This document shows, one piece after another, positions 52,216 through 62,736 of a DNA stretch of 64,000 bases. The notes below the pieces were generated by a model. The model ran no database searches. It saw only the letters and a list, made by a program, of their open reading frames with translations, and was not told the origin of the DNA. The number at the start of each line of letters is the position of its first letter. Position 1 is the stretch's first letter. The DNA is taken from the NCBI GenBank assembly GCA_036502085.1, contig DASXZD010000070.1, forward strand, positions 12,157-76,156, read 5' to 3'. The translations under genes and the position numbers were made by a program. This stretch comes from PALSA-505 sp036502085. GTDB taxonomy: Bacteria > Actinomycetota > Actinomycetes > Streptosporangiales > Streptosporangiaceae.

Positions 52216-52818
52216 ATGACACTGGATCCGACGCAGCTTCCTGCTGACCTGCCGCGGCCCGTGGACGACGGGGCGGCTGATCACCTGCGGGGGGCGGTGA
52301 TGCCGGCCCTCGCGCTGCCGTCAACCGCGGGCGGGCCGATGCGGGTGGATACCGTGCCGACCGGATTCCGGCGGCTGATCGTCTATGCGTACCCGCTGAC
52401 CGGGCTGCCCGGGGTCGAGAACCCGGCCGGCTGGGACGGCATCCCCGGCGCCCGCGGCTGTACCCCTGAGACCTGCGGATTCCGGGATCATGCCGCCGAG
52501 CTGGCCGGGCTTGGTGCCGCCGTGGCGGGTCTTTCCACCCAGTCTTCCGGTTACCAGCGGGAGGCAGCATCCCGGCTGCGGCTGCCCTTCCCGCTGCTCA
52601 GCGACGCCGGCCTCGAGCTCACCCGCGCGCTCAAGCTGCCCGTCTTCACCGTTGACGTGCGGCCGGAACACGACGGCGGCGGACGCCAGACGCTGATCAG
52701 GCGGCTCACGCTGGTGATCAGCGACGGGGTGATCGAGAAGGTGTTCTACCCGATCTTCCCGCCCGACCGGCACGCTGACGAGGTGCTGGACTGGCTCCGC
52801 GATGCGGGCGGGCGCTGA
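52216..52818 (+). CDS. Peroxiredoxin-like protein
   Basis: A thioredoxin-fold peroxidase type: LIVYAYPLTGLPGVENPAGW, then the Cys pair in RGCTPETCGFRDHAAEL, and DRHADEVLDWLRDA at the end. The CTPETC motif resembles the BCP/Prx family peroxidatic Cys plus resolving Cys. About 200 aa with ATG 52216; the frame extends upstream to 52129 into the repeat array, which is less likely to be coding. The downstream lipoprotein gene is closely linked. Confidence 0.85.
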   Translation: MTLDPTQLPADLPRPVDDGAADHLRGAVMPALALPSTAGGPMRVDTVPTGFRRLIVYAYPLTGLPGVENPAGWDGIPGARGCTPETCGFRDHAAELAGLGAAVAGLSTQSSGYQREAASRLRLPFPLLSDAGLELTRALKLPVFTVDVRPEHDGGGRQTLIRRLTLVISDGVIEKVFYPIFPPDRHADEVLDWLRDAGGR

Positions 52819-52819
52819 G

Positions 52820-54034
52820 ATGGGGCGGCGCGGCAGGATGCAGACGGACGCTCAGGCGAGGCGGCGCGGCAGGATGCGCCCTGCGCTGCTGCTGTCACTG
52901 GTCCTGGCGCTGGCGGCGGCCGGGTGCAGTAGCGGCGGGTCGCAGGCGGGCGGGGCCGCGCCGCGTCACGGGTTCATGGCCAGCGGTCCGGCGGACGCGC
53001 TGGCGGCTAACCCGGTGGTCGACCCGGGTAGCCCGCTGGGCGGCAAGCCGGCCCCCGCGTTCACGCTGCTCGACCAGTTTGGACGGAAGGTCACGCTCGG
53101 CCAATTCCGCGGCAAGGCGATCCTGCTCGCCTTCGCCGACTCGCGCTGCTCGACGGTCTGCCCGCTGACCACGACCAGCATGCTCGACGCGGTGCAACTG
53201 CTCGGCCCGGCGGGCAAGGACGTGCAGCTGATCGGGATCAACGCCAACCCGGACGCCGTCAAGATCTCCGACGTCCGCGACTACTCCGCGGCGCACGGCA
53301 TGATGAACAGCTGGCGGTTCCTCACCGCGCCGCTGGCCAGCCTCAAGCAGGTGTGGAAGGACTACGACGTCTACGTCCAGGCGATCAAGGGCAACATCGA
53401 TCATGAGCCCGCGATCTACCTGATCCGCCCGGACGGCCGGGAACAGTCGATCTTCCTGACCCAGATGGCGTACACGGCGACCGATCAGCAGGCACAGGTA
53501 CTCGCGAACGCGACCGCCGCCGTACTGCCCGGCCACCCGCATGTCACGCAATCGGTGAGCCTGCGCTATCAGGCCGGGATCACGCCCGCCGACAATGTCA
53601 CGCTGCCGGCGGCCGGCGGGCGCGGCGCGGGAGGGACCGTGACGTTCGGGCGCGGGCACGCTCACCTCGTCGCGTTCTTCGCCACCTGGGTGGACGAGAA
53701 CAGCAACCTCGTCCGCCAGATGCAGGCGCTGAACGCCTACCAGCAGGCGGCCGCCTCGCACGGCTGGCCGCCGGCCGTGGCGGTAGACGAGGCAAGCACG
53801 GAGACGACGCCGTCGGCGCTGCCGGCGTTCCTGTCCGGGCTGCACGGCAGCCTGGACTACCCGGTGGCCGTGGACCGCTACGGCCGGCTGGCCGACGGCT
53901 ACGGCGTCCAGGACCAGCCGTGGATCGAGCTGGTCTCCGCCAGCGGGAAGATCCTGTTCCGCAACGACGGCTGGTTCCCCGAGCCCGGCCTGGAGACGGC
54001 CGTCCGCAAGGCGCTCGCGGCCAGCAGCAGCTAG
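52820..54034 (+). CDS. SCO1-like lipoprotein fused to a Cys-less thioredoxin-like domain
   Basis: A lipobox (LVLALAAAGCSSGG) marks a surface lipoprotein. Domain 1 is SCO1/SenC-like: TLLDQFGRKVTLGQFRGKAI, CSTVCP (CxxxCP) and the later copper His in NIDHEPAIYLI. Domain 2 resembles TlpA, with VAFFATWVDENSNLVRQMQA, where the usual CxxC is replaced. Start uncertain: ATG 52820 follows the upstream stop by one base; ATG 52874 directly before the signal peptide is also likely, and the intervening DNA is a short duplication. Roles in cytochrome oxidase copper delivery are inferred. Confidence 0.82.
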   Translation: MGRRGRMQTDAQARRRGRMRPALLLSLVLALAAAGCSSGGSQAGGAAPRHGFMASGPADALAANPVVDPGSPLGGKPAPAFTLLDQFGRKVTLGQFRGKAILLAFADSRCSTVCPLTTTSMLDAVQLLGPAGKDVQLIGINANPDAVKISDVRDYSAAHGMMNSWRFLTAPLASLKQVWKDYDVYVQAIKGNIDHEPAIYLIRPDGREQSIFLTQMAYTATDQQAQVLANATAAVLPGHPHVTQSVSLRYQAGITPADNVTLPAAGGRGAGGTVTFGRGHAHLVAFFATWVDENSNLVRQMQALNAYQQAAASHGWPPAVAVDEASTETTPSALPAFLSGLHGSLDYPVAVDRYGRLADGYGVQDQPWIELVSASGKILFRNDGWFPEPGLETAVRKALAASSS

Positions 54035-54269
54035 CGACCGGCCGCCTGGCAGCGCGGGGGACTCATGGTTAGCGTTAGTTAGCGACCCGGCCGCCTTGAC
54101 GGCGCTGGGCTCGTGGCTCGCGTGAGGGCGGAGGACTGGCGACTCCCCGTTCGGGATAATCGTCTTTTTCCTTTTCCACCGGGGGCGGCTGTCGAGAACC
54201 GCGTCCGGGCTCCGACCAGGTTGGCAACGGGTGCCCGGCCGGGGCGCCGCGACGATACGGAGGCAGGAC
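54035..54269 (+). promoter_or_regulatory. Upstream region of the YCII-ECF42 operon with ECF42-type promoter
   Basis: No gene lies in these 235 bp. TGTCGA (54190-54195) and CGACC (54213-54217) are separated by 17 bases, matching the ECF42 promoter pattern as I recall it (TGTCGA at -35, CGA-x-C at -10). It is correctly placed about 45 bp upstream of the YCII start, which implies autoregulation by the sigma factor below. Confidence 0.6.
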
Positions 54270-54632
54270 ATGAAGTACATGCTGCTGATCTACAACAACC
54301 CGGCGAGCTACGAGGCCTGGGCCGAGGACCAGCGGACGGCGCTGTTCAACGAGGTCGACGCGCTGATGAAGGAGCTGCGCGAGACCGGCGAGCTGGTGGG
54401 CGGCGAGGCGCTGGCCGATCCGTCGACGACCAAGACCGTACGGGTGCGCGACGGGATCCCGGCGATCACCGACGGACCGTTCGCCGAGGTGAAGGAGCAG
54501 TTCGCCGGCTACATCACGGTCGATTGCGAGAGCGTCGAGCGGGCCGCGGAGATAGCTGCCCGGTGGCCGGACGCCCGCTACTTCGCGATGGAGGTCAGGG
54601 CGATCATGCACACCACGTCCGTGGAGCTGTAG
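54270..54632 (+). CDS. YCII-related (DGPF-domain) protein
   Basis: A 120-residue protein with MKYMLLIYNNPASYEAW at the start and the DGPFAEVKEQFAGYI motif in the middle. DGPF proteins are small ferredoxin-fold domains regularly encoded next to ECF42 sigma factors; their function is unsettled. GGAGG lies six bases before ATG 54270. The stop is directly followed by the GTG of the sigma gene. Confidence 0.92.
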   Translation: MKYMLLIYNNPASYEAWAEDQRTALFNEVDALMKELRETGELVGGEALADPSTTKTVRVRDGIPAITDGPFAEVKEQFAGYITVDCESVERAAEIAARWPDARYFAMEVRAIMHTTSVEL

Positions 54633-55921
<1,289 letters not shown>

Positions 55922-55949
<28 letters not shown>

Positions 55950-56989
55950 CACTTGGCCACGGCGCGGAACGCCGCCTTAGGCTCCCACGGCATGTCCGGA
56001 TATGTCGTCCCGCGGCCGCCTGCGTAGGTCTTCACCAGGCTGAGCGCCGACATGTCGAGGTCGTACCTCGGGTCGTCGCTGTACGGCGAGATCGGGTCGG
56101 CGAACGAGGACACGAACGCGCCGTCCACCCCGGCCGCGTCGAGGATGGCGAGCACCTCGGTCAGCTCGCGGGCCTGCAGTTCCTCGTCGCGGACGTAGGC
56201 GCCGTTCAGCCGGGCCCGGACGAAGCGCCCGACCAGCGGCAGCGCGCTCAGTCCCCGGCTGCGCTCGTCCACCACGCCGAATCCGAGCGTGCCGGAGTCT
56301 TCGGCGCCGCGGTAGGCGCGCATGCCCACCTCGGTGACGACCACCGGCTTGCGCTCGCGCAGCAGCGGCGCCAGCAGCTCGATGTAGCGGTCCTTGATCC
56401 GCGCGTCCCGGTAGTGGTCGACGCCGACGAAGTCGAACCGGCCCCAGTCGACCCACTCGCCGATCAGGGACGCGTAGGTCAGCGGGCCGCGGAAGACCGC
56501 GCGGACCGCCTCGCTGGCCCGGCCCAGGAACTCGTTGAGCCGTTCGGCGGGCTGGTTGCTTCCGGCTATTGCTTCGCGGCGCAGGTGGGCCAGCCGCTCG
56601 ACGACGGTCCGGCCGGGGGCGATGCCGCGCATGAACAGGCTCAGCTCGCCGCCCACGCCCAGCACGAGCCGGTCGCCGAACTGCCGCCTAAGCGGCTCGG
56701 CGGCCGTGGCCACCGCGACGTAGTAGGTCAGCGTCTCGTCCGGCTCCTTCTCGAACAGCGCCGGCGCCAGCCACACCTCGAGGCCCTGGCGCAGCGCGTC
56801 CTGGGCCGCCGTGATCAGCCGGCCGGGGTCGCGGCCGGTGATCCGCACCGCGTTGCAGCCCAGGTCGTTCTTGATGATCTCAAGCTCGCGGTGCACGATC
56901 GCGGCGTCGAACCTGGGCCGCGTGCAGATCCGGCAGGGGAACCCGGAGAACACGGTCCCGACGTCGTAGCCGACGCCCCTTCGGTTCAT
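55922..56989 (-). CDS. TIM-barrel-like glycoside-hydrolase-fold protein (sometimes labelled abortive infection protein)
   Basis: About 355 residues from ATG 56989 (MNRRGVGYDVGTVFSGFPCR). Blocks such as LGCNAVRITGRDPGRLI, FDFVGVDHYRDARI and KPVVVTEVGMRAYRGAED look like the strands and catalytic acids of a glycoside-hydrolase barrel. Homologues are labelled abortive phage infection protein in some databases, from memory; I see no evidence for a defence role in the sequence. It overlaps the ECF42 gene tail to tail. Confidence 0.7.
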
Positions 56990-57036
56990 GCCGCCGCTCC
57001 GTTCCGCGTTCTGTCCGGGCGAGCACATGATGCCAC

Positions 57037-57090
57037 GGTCAGGATGCACTCAGGGGTCAGGATGCGCCCAAGGGTCAGGATGCGCCCAGG
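57037..57090. repeat. Three short tandem repeats (GGTCAGGATGCGCCCA)
   Basis: Three near-identical 17-bp units span the gap after the CHAT gene and its last codons. They may reflect local slippage. Confidence 0.5.
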
Positions 57091-59921
57091 GCGATGAACG
57101 ACCACGCCGTGGCGGCCTGGACCGGATCGCTGCCGACGCCGGCCCGGGTGTCGCGCAGGGCGGCGGCGAGAGTGGCACCGCCGCGCAGGTTCCGGTGCAG
57201 GGCGAGCATCAGGCCGACCGTGGCCTGATCGTTGACCGGTACCACGCTGGCCACGATGCCGGCCGTGCCCAGCGGGACCAGCGTGCTGGCCAGCCCGAGG
57301 AACTCATTGGCGCCGGCCGGCGCGACCACACCGGAGTCACAGCTGGACAGCACCAGCCGGTACGGCGCGCGCCGCAGTCCCTCCAGGTCATGCACGGTGA
57401 GCGGGCCATCGTCCATGCGCAGCGACGAGAACAGCGGGCTATCGGCGCGGAACGTCCCGTGCGCCGCGATATGCGCCAGCGACGCGCCGTCGAGGGCATC
57501 GAGGACCCGGCGCGCGGTGGCCGCGCCTGCGGTCAGCACCGTGGCGTCCGGGTATTCGGCAGCCAGGGCGGGTACCTCGCCGCCGCCCGCGCCCAGGCCG
57601 GGGCCGCGGATGAGCACGGGCTCAGCGGACGGCGGCGAGACCGCGGGCGGCGGCTCTGTGGCGCGGGCCCGCAGCCAGGCGCGGGCCGACGGCACGACGC
57701 TGAAGGCCCGGCCGCGCAGCGAGGGCAGCAGGCCCCACGGTACGGCGTGCAGCCCGCCGGGCGGGACGATGATCACCGGCCCGTCGTCGGGCTGGCGGCG
57801 GCCCGGGCCGAGCAGTGCTGGTCCAGGGAGGGCTGGTCCAGGGAGGGCCGGTCCAGGGAGGGCCGGTCCAAGGAGGGCCGGACCAAGGAGGGCCGCGTCG
57901 AGCCGCTCCCCGATCGCGTGCAGCATGGCCAGCGCCCCGGCTTGCCCGGCGCCGCGGCCGTGCGCCAGCCGCCGCAGGCTGAACCGCGCGTACTCGACCT
58001 CACGGGCCGCGTCGTCGAACCGGCCGCCGGTCAGGTGCCTGACGCGGCCCGAGCCGCAGACCAGCAGGTGCAGGTCGCCGTCGATGTCGACGATCTGGAT
58101 CAGCTGCGCGTCGCCGAGCTGGCCGAGGAACTCGGCGACGTCGAACTGGCGCCCGCCCGGCAGGTCATCGCCGCGGGCCCGAAGCACGCGCGTACGGACG
58201 GCCGCTTCCAGCCGCAGTTGCTCGCGGTGCAGCAGCACCGTCGGATCCGCGTTCGCCCTGGCCTGATCGAGCCGGCTGGTCGCATCGCGGAGCGCCGTCA
58301 GGTCCGCCTGCAGCTCCGCATCGTCGACCGGGCGGGCCGGGGGGACCGCGTGGGCCACCGCGCGCCATCGCTCGCTCCAGGACAGCAGCAGCCGGGCGCG
58401 GCCCGAGGCGAGCGCGGCCCGCTGCGCGAGCGCCGCGAGCTCGGCTCCCTGCGCCGTGGCCTGGGCGCGCAGCTCGGAGGCGCCGAGGGTGAGCAGATGC
58501 TCGTCGAGGACCGCCAGCCCGCTACGGCAGGCGCCGAGCAGCCGCCGCCGGTGGCCGGCCGCATCGGCGCGCAGCGCTTCGGCCAGCCAGCCCTGCACGC
58601 GGGCCAGCGCGGAGACGCGGCGGTGCCGGGCCTGCGCCGCAGCGGCGAAGTGCCGGTCGGCGTCCTGCCGCCTGCCGAGCGCCAGGGCCATCCGGCCGGC
58701 CAGCAGCTGGGCCTGCTGCACATCGGTCGCGCCGAGGGCGTCGAGGCTGGCCACGACCTGTTCGGCCTGATCGAGCTGATCGGCGGGGGTGGGCTGGCCG
58801 GCGGGGGCGAGCTGGCCGGCCGGGCTGGCGTCGGCCGGCCCCGGGCCGGCCGCGAAGCGTGCCTGCAGCTGCAGCAGCCAGGCGTGCGCCTGCCACCAGG
58901 CCCGGTCCTGGGCGCCGAACATCTGCCGCGCGGCTTCGGCCCGCTCCATCGCGACCTGCGGCTGCGCCGCGGCTAGCGCGGCCCGGGCGGCGCTGAGCAG
59001 CAGCTCGGCCTTCTTGGTGGCCTGCCCGCCGTTGCCGTCGAAGCTGCCCACCGCGGTGTCGGCCTCGCGGAACGCGTCGTCCGGCAGGCCGGCCGACAGC
59101 AGGACGGCGCACCGGTCGATGCTCAGGTCAGGGGTGGAGACGCCGAGCAGCCGGTAGCGCCGGTCCGCCTCGTCGAGACAGGACAGCGCCCGCGGCAGAT
59201 CCCCTGAGCGGAAGGCGACCAGCGCGCGGTTGTGCCAGTTGAAGGCGACCTCAAGTTCCTGGCTGGTGGTGGCGAACAGGCTCTCGGCCCGGCTCAGGTC
59301 GAGGTTGGCCCGGCCGGTGGCGCCGCAGGCCAGGTGGACCAGCGACCGGGCGGTCAGCGCGCGCGCCTCCCATATGGTGTCGTCCGCCGAACGGAGCACC
59401 CGGACCGCGCGGCGCAGGTCATCGAGGGCAGGCGGGTGCCGGCCCAGGCGCGACAGGGCAATGCCCCGCCGGAGCAGCACCCGGCCGGCCGCCGACCCGG
59501 CCGCCAGTGCGAGCGCGGAGTCCAGCGCGGCCAGGCCACGCTCCGGCTGGCCGTGGTAGGTGAGGGTGACGCCCAGGGTGGCCAGGACGTCGGCCTGCCG
59601 GTCGGTGGACCGGGCGGCACGGGCCAGCCGCAGCGCCGTCCGCAGCTCGCGGGTGGCCGCGTCCACGTCGCCGAACTCGCGCAGCACGATGCCGATCGCC
59701 TGATGGGCCTGCGATGCCTCGCCGGGCGGCGGATCGCCGGCCAGGATCTCGCGGGCCCTCGCCATGGCCTCGGCCGGCCTGACCCCCACCATCTCCAGCG
59801 GGTCGGATACCTGGTCGCGACGGTCGTCACCCTGGTCCAGGACCTGGTCGGATGCCTGGTCGCGACGGTCGTCACCCTGGTCAGTCGCGGCCACCATGGG
59901 ATGGATGTTAAGCCTGGTCAT
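57075..59921 (-). CDS. TPR-CHAT caspase-like protein
   Basis: 948 residues. About ten TPR-like helical repeats occupy residues 60-480 (for example RRGIALSRLGRHPPALDDLR). The C-terminal CHAT domain carries the caspase-type dyad His821 (HIAAHGTFRADSPLF) and Cys861 (LVLSSCDSG), and the IVASVVPVNDQATV block. A low-complexity GPALPGPALPGPAL linker lies just before it. A 12-residue duplication (DQGDDRRDQ) opens the protein; an ATG at 59792 is the alternative start. Divergent from a subtilisin-like protease, sigma factor and small protein. Confidence 0.9.
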   Translation of the reverse strand: MTRLNIHPMVAATDQGDDRRDQASDQVLDQGDDRRDQVSDPLEMVGVRPAEAMARAREILAGDPPPGEASQAHQAIGIVLREFGDVDAATRELRTALRLARAARSTDRQADVLATLGVTLTYHGQPERGLAALDSALALAAGSAAGRVLLRRGIALSRLGRHPPALDDLRRAVRVLRSADDTIWEARALTARSLVHLACGATGRANLDLSRAESLFATTSQELEVAFNWHNRALVAFRSGDLPRALSCLDEADRRYRLLGVSTPDLSIDRCAVLLSAGLPDDAFREADTAVGSFDGNGGQATKKAELLLSAARAALAAAQPQVAMERAEAARQMFGAQDRAWWQAHAWLLQLQARFAAGPGPADASPAGQLAPAGQPTPADQLDQAEQVVASLDALGATDVQQAQLLAGRMALALGRRQDADRHFAAAAQARHRRVSALARVQGWLAEALRADAAGHRRRLLGACRSGLAVLDEHLLTLGASELRAQATAQGAELAALAQRAALASGRARLLLSWSERWRAVAHAVPPARPVDDAELQADLTALRDATSRLDQARANADPTVLLHREQLRLEAAVRTRVLRARGDDLPGGRQFDVAEFLGQLGDAQLIQIVDIDGDLHLLVCGSGRVRHLTGGRFDDAAREVEYARFSLRRLAHGRGAGQAGALAMLHAIGERLDAALLGPALLGPALPGPALPGPALPGPALLGPGRRQPDDGPVIIVPPGGLHAVPWGLLPSLRGRAFSVVPSARAWLRARATEPPPAVSPPSAEPVLIRGPGLGAGGGEVPALAAEYPDATVLTAGAATARRVLDALDGASLAHIAAHGTFRADSPLFSSLRMDDGPLTVHDLEGLRRAPYRLVLSSCDSGVVAPAGANEFLGLASTLVPLGTAGIVASVVPVNDQATVGLMLALHRNLRGGATLAAALRDTRAGVGSDPVQAATAWSFIALGAS

Positions 59922-60030
59922 GCCGATGGTCCACTGACATACTGGGGGCCGCAGTCAGGGCTATCCAGACATACCGACCGGCTGGCGAGCGGGGAACGTC
60001 GCCGCCTTGCAGTGAACTTCGAGGCCATCC
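59922..60030. promoter_or_regulatory. Divergent intergenic region of the CHAT module
   Basis: 109 bp separate the CHAT gene and the protease gene, which point away from each other. Both promoters must lie here or in the 5' coding ends. A TATGTC sits near the CHAT start (59935-59940, minus strand), but no convincing -35 is seen. A GAGG lies six bases ahead of the protease ATG. Confidence 0.4.
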
Positions 60031-61440
60031 ATGAATTCTTCGGGCTATGACGCCGACCGTCAGCCTTCCCAGCTTGAAGCGCAAATTGAGCTCATCACCG
60101 GGGCCTGGGCGCAAGAGGGAACAGACATCGGCATCGCTTACCGGTCCGACGGCGATCTGGATTTCATGTACCAGCAGGGCGTGATCCTGGTCCGGACCAA
60201 CGACCTGGATGAGGTGCGGCGCGTTCTCGGCCGCGCCTTCGGCGAGCGGCATCCCGACCGGGCGAACAACGCCGGCCAGCAGCAGGACCCGCGCGGCGGC
60301 CAAGCCCCAGGCCAGGCACCCGGCCGGGGCCCCGGCCGGGGCGAGGAGGACCATTCGCTGGCCGAGATAACCCTCTACTCGCTGGCGGGCACGGGGTTCA
60401 GCACGCTCGAAGCGCTGGAGATTATCGACCGGGATCTGGGCCCGGGAGTGGCCACTCCTAACCACATCCTGTCCATCACCCCGGTGCTGGCGTGCCCCGC
60501 GACCGAGCCCGGCGGGGTACCGCTGGGCATGACTCCCGACCCCGGGCCCTGCGACCCCGGGCCTGGCGGCCCGGGCGGTGGCGGGGTGTCCATCTACGTG
60601 CCCGACACCGGCCTGCTGAAGGACGCCGCCGACCATCATCCGTGGCTGGCCGGGGTCACCGGGCAGACCGACAAGCTGATGCCCGAGGCCGACGGGCTCG
60701 TGATCATCGGTGAGTACACGGGTCACGGGACGTTCGTCGCGGGGGTGGCCCGGTGCATGGCACCGGGCGCGGCCGTTCACGTCACCGACGACTTCACCAT
60801 GGCGGGCGCGCTTTCCGAGTTCAGGGTCGTCCAGAAGCTCAACCAGGCTCTCGGCCTGGGCGTCGACATCATCAGCCTGTCGGCCGGCTGCACGACCCGG
60901 CACAATCTTCCGCTGCTGAGCTTTGAAAGCTTCTGGATCAGGTATCGCGATTGCAAAGGCGTGCAGCTGGTTGCGGCGGCGGGAAACAACTCGACGAACC
61001 GGCCATTCTGGCCGGCCGCGTTCCCGCAGGTGGTCGCCGTGGGCGCGCTGGACTCCGCCAGGAACGGCCGGGCGTACTTCAGCGATTTCGGCTCCTGGGT
61101 CGACGTGTACGCGCCGGGCGAGAATCTCATCAATGCCTACGCCCGCGGGCTGTACATATATCGCGAGCCGCCGCGCATCGGCGAGGACCACGAATTCCAC
61201 GGCATGGCGCGCTGGAGCGGCACCTCGTTCGCGACTCCGCTGGTGTCGGGCCTCATCGCCGCCCGCATGACCCGCACCGGCGAAAGCGCCCCGCTGGCCG
61301 CGGCGGCGCTGATCGCCGCGGCGCGCACGCAGCGGATTCCCGGCGTCGGGCCGGTGCTGCGGCCCTGCAATACTGGCGATCACGGCGGCCAATCCGCCGG
61401 GTGCGGGTGCGGGTGCGGCTGTCAGCCGCGTTGCCGCTAA
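60031..61440 (+). CDS. Subtilisin-like (S8) serine protease, apparently cytoplasmic
   Basis: 469 residues with the full S8 triad: Asp192 (YVPDTGLL), His232 (TGHGTFVAGV) and Ser399 (SGTSFATPLVSGL), and the oxyanion Asn319 (AAAGNNS). The first 185 residues are a prodomain-like region (VILVRTNDLDEVRRVLGRAF) plus a Gly/Pro-rich linker. There is no signal peptide or membrane segment. The C-terminus is Cys-rich (CGCGCGCQPRCR). It is first in an operon with the sigma factor. Confidence 0.92.
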   Translation: MNSSGYDADRQPSQLEAQIELITGAWAQEGTDIGIAYRSDGDLDFMYQQGVILVRTNDLDEVRRVLGRAFGERHPDRANNAGQQQDPRGGQAPGQAPGRGPGRGEEDHSLAEITLYSLAGTGFSTLEALEIIDRDLGPGVATPNHILSITPVLACPATEPGGVPLGMTPDPGPCDPGPGGPGGGGVSIYVPDTGLLKDAADHHPWLAGVTGQTDKLMPEADGLVIIGEYTGHGTFVAGVARCMAPGAAVHVTDDFTMAGALSEFRVVQKLNQALGLGVDIISLSAGCTTRHNLPLLSFESFWIRYRDCKGVQLVAAAGNNSTNRPFWPAAFPQVVAVGALDSARNGRAYFSDFGSWVDVYAPGENLINAYARGLYIYREPPRIGEDHEFHGMARWSGTSFATPLVSGLIAARMTRTGESAPLAAAALIAAARTQRIPGVGPVLRPCNTGDHGGQSAGCGCGCGCQPRCR

Positions 61441-61485
61441 CGGCACTGACGGCTGCTGACAGCTGACGTTGATCACGGGAGCGGC

Positions 61486-62058
61486 GTGGAGGACGCGGAC
61501 ATCGCGCGGATGGTGAAGGCTGCGGCCGACGGCGACAAGGCCGCCTGGCAGGCGATCGTGGAACGCTTCAGCGGCCTCGTCTGGTCGGTCACCCGTGCCT
61601 ACCGGCTGGGGAACGCGGACGCGGGCGACGTGTGCCAGACCACGTGGCTGCGCCTGGCCGAGCACATTCACCAGATCAACGATCCGGCCCGGGTGGGTGC
61701 GTGGCTGGCCACCGCGACTAGGCGGGAGTGCCTGCGCAACATCCGGGTGAACGCCAGGACGGTTCCGACCGGCGACGTGACCTGGTTCGACGACTCGTCG
61801 GCCACCGGCAACCCGACCGAGGACGCGATCTTGGAGTCGGAGGGCGAGCGGGAGGCCGCGCAGCGGGCGATCGCGGTGCGGCGCGCGCTCGGGCGGCTGC
61901 CCGACCGCTGCCGGGAACTGCTCAGGGTGCTGATGGCCTCGCCGCCGCCGAGCTATGCCGACGTAGCCGCCGCGCTCGACCTGCCGATCGGCAGCATCGG
62001 GCCGACCAGGGCCCGCTGCCTGCGGCGACTCCGCCAGGAGCTGACCGCAGGTATCTAG
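61486..62058 (+). CDS. Sigma-70 family RNA polymerase sigma factor (ECF type)
   Basis: 190 residues with region 2 (FSGLVWSVTRAYRLGNADAG, then VGAWLATATRRECLR) and region 4 (LPDRCRELLRVLMASPPPSY, DLPIGSIGPTRARCLRRL). There is no C-terminal extension. GGGAG precedes GTG 61486. It lies 45 bp after the protease gene and 62 bp before the small gene, so one transcript is likely. No anti-sigma factor of known type accompanies it. Confidence 0.9.
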   Translation: MEDADIARMVKAAADGDKAAWQAIVERFSGLVWSVTRAYRLGNADAGDVCQTTWLRLAEHIHQINDPARVGAWLATATRRECLRNIRVNARTVPTGDVTWFDDSSATGNPTEDAILESEGEREAAQRAIAVRRALGRLPDRCRELLRVLMASPPPSYADVAAALDLPIGSIGPTRARCLRRLRQELTAGI

Positions 62059-62120
62059 AATCGTCTTACGCTCTCATGAAGGTAGGCGGCCAGGCAGATG
62101 GAGCGGCCAGGGAGATGGAC

Positions 62121-62630
62121 ATGAGCGACGAGCCGGGTGACGAAGAGCTGGCGGAGGAACTCCGGCGGCTAGCGGCCCAGGCCGATCCCGTGCCAACCCT
62201 GCTCGTGCAGGCCGCCATCGACGCGTTCTCCTGGCGGGACATCGACGCCGAGCTGGCGGAGCTGGTCTTCGACTCGGTGTTCGACACCGACGAGGCCACG
62301 CTCGTGCGCAGCAGCCCCGATCGGCGGATGGTCTCGTTCAAGACCCCCGAGCTGACCATCGATGTCGAAGTGAGCGTCGCGGTGGCCGGTACCGCGGCCG
62401 GCGTCGAGGTGGCCAGCGCGGCACCGGGCCGCAGCGTGATGGGCCAGATCATCCCGCCGCAGCGGGCCACCGTGGAGATCCGGCACCGCGAGGGCGGGGT
62501 CACGATCGAAGCCGACGAGCTGGGCCGCTTCCAGTCCGAGGCGTTGCGGTCCGGCCCGATGAGCCTGCGGCTGCGCCCCGCGGCCAGCGGCGAGCGGCCC
62601 GCCGTTGTCACCGACTGGATCTCCATCTAA
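62121..62630 (+). CDS. Small acidic protein with C-terminal beta-sandwich-like domain
   Basis: About 169 residues. The N-terminal part is helical and acidic (DEELAEELRRLAAQADPVP, then SWRDIDAELAELVFDS). The C-terminal half has alternating strands (MVSFKTPELTIDVEVSVAVA, ATVEIRHREGGVTIEADELG) like a transthyretin or carboxypeptidase-regulatory fold. ATG 62121 has GGGAG upstream; ATG 62115 and 62076 are alternatives. Such a protein often accompanies the sigma factor in CHAT modules; it could be a sigma inhibitor or protease substrate, which is inference. Confidence 0.72.
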   Translation: MSDEPGDEELAEELRRLAAQADPVPTLLVQAAIDAFSWRDIDAELAELVFDSVFDTDEATLVRSSPDRRMVSFKTPELTIDVEVSVAVAGTAAGVEVASAAPGRSVMGQIIPPQRATVEIRHREGGVTIEADELGRFQSEALRSGPMSLRLRPAASGERPAVVTDWISI

Positions 62631-62736
62631 AGCCAGCCCGCGACAGCCGGCTGCCCAGCCCGCAGCCCGCGGACCGGCCGCAGCTCGCAGACCGGCCCGC
62701 CACCCAGCCTGCGGACCGTCCGGCCCGCAGGCCCGG

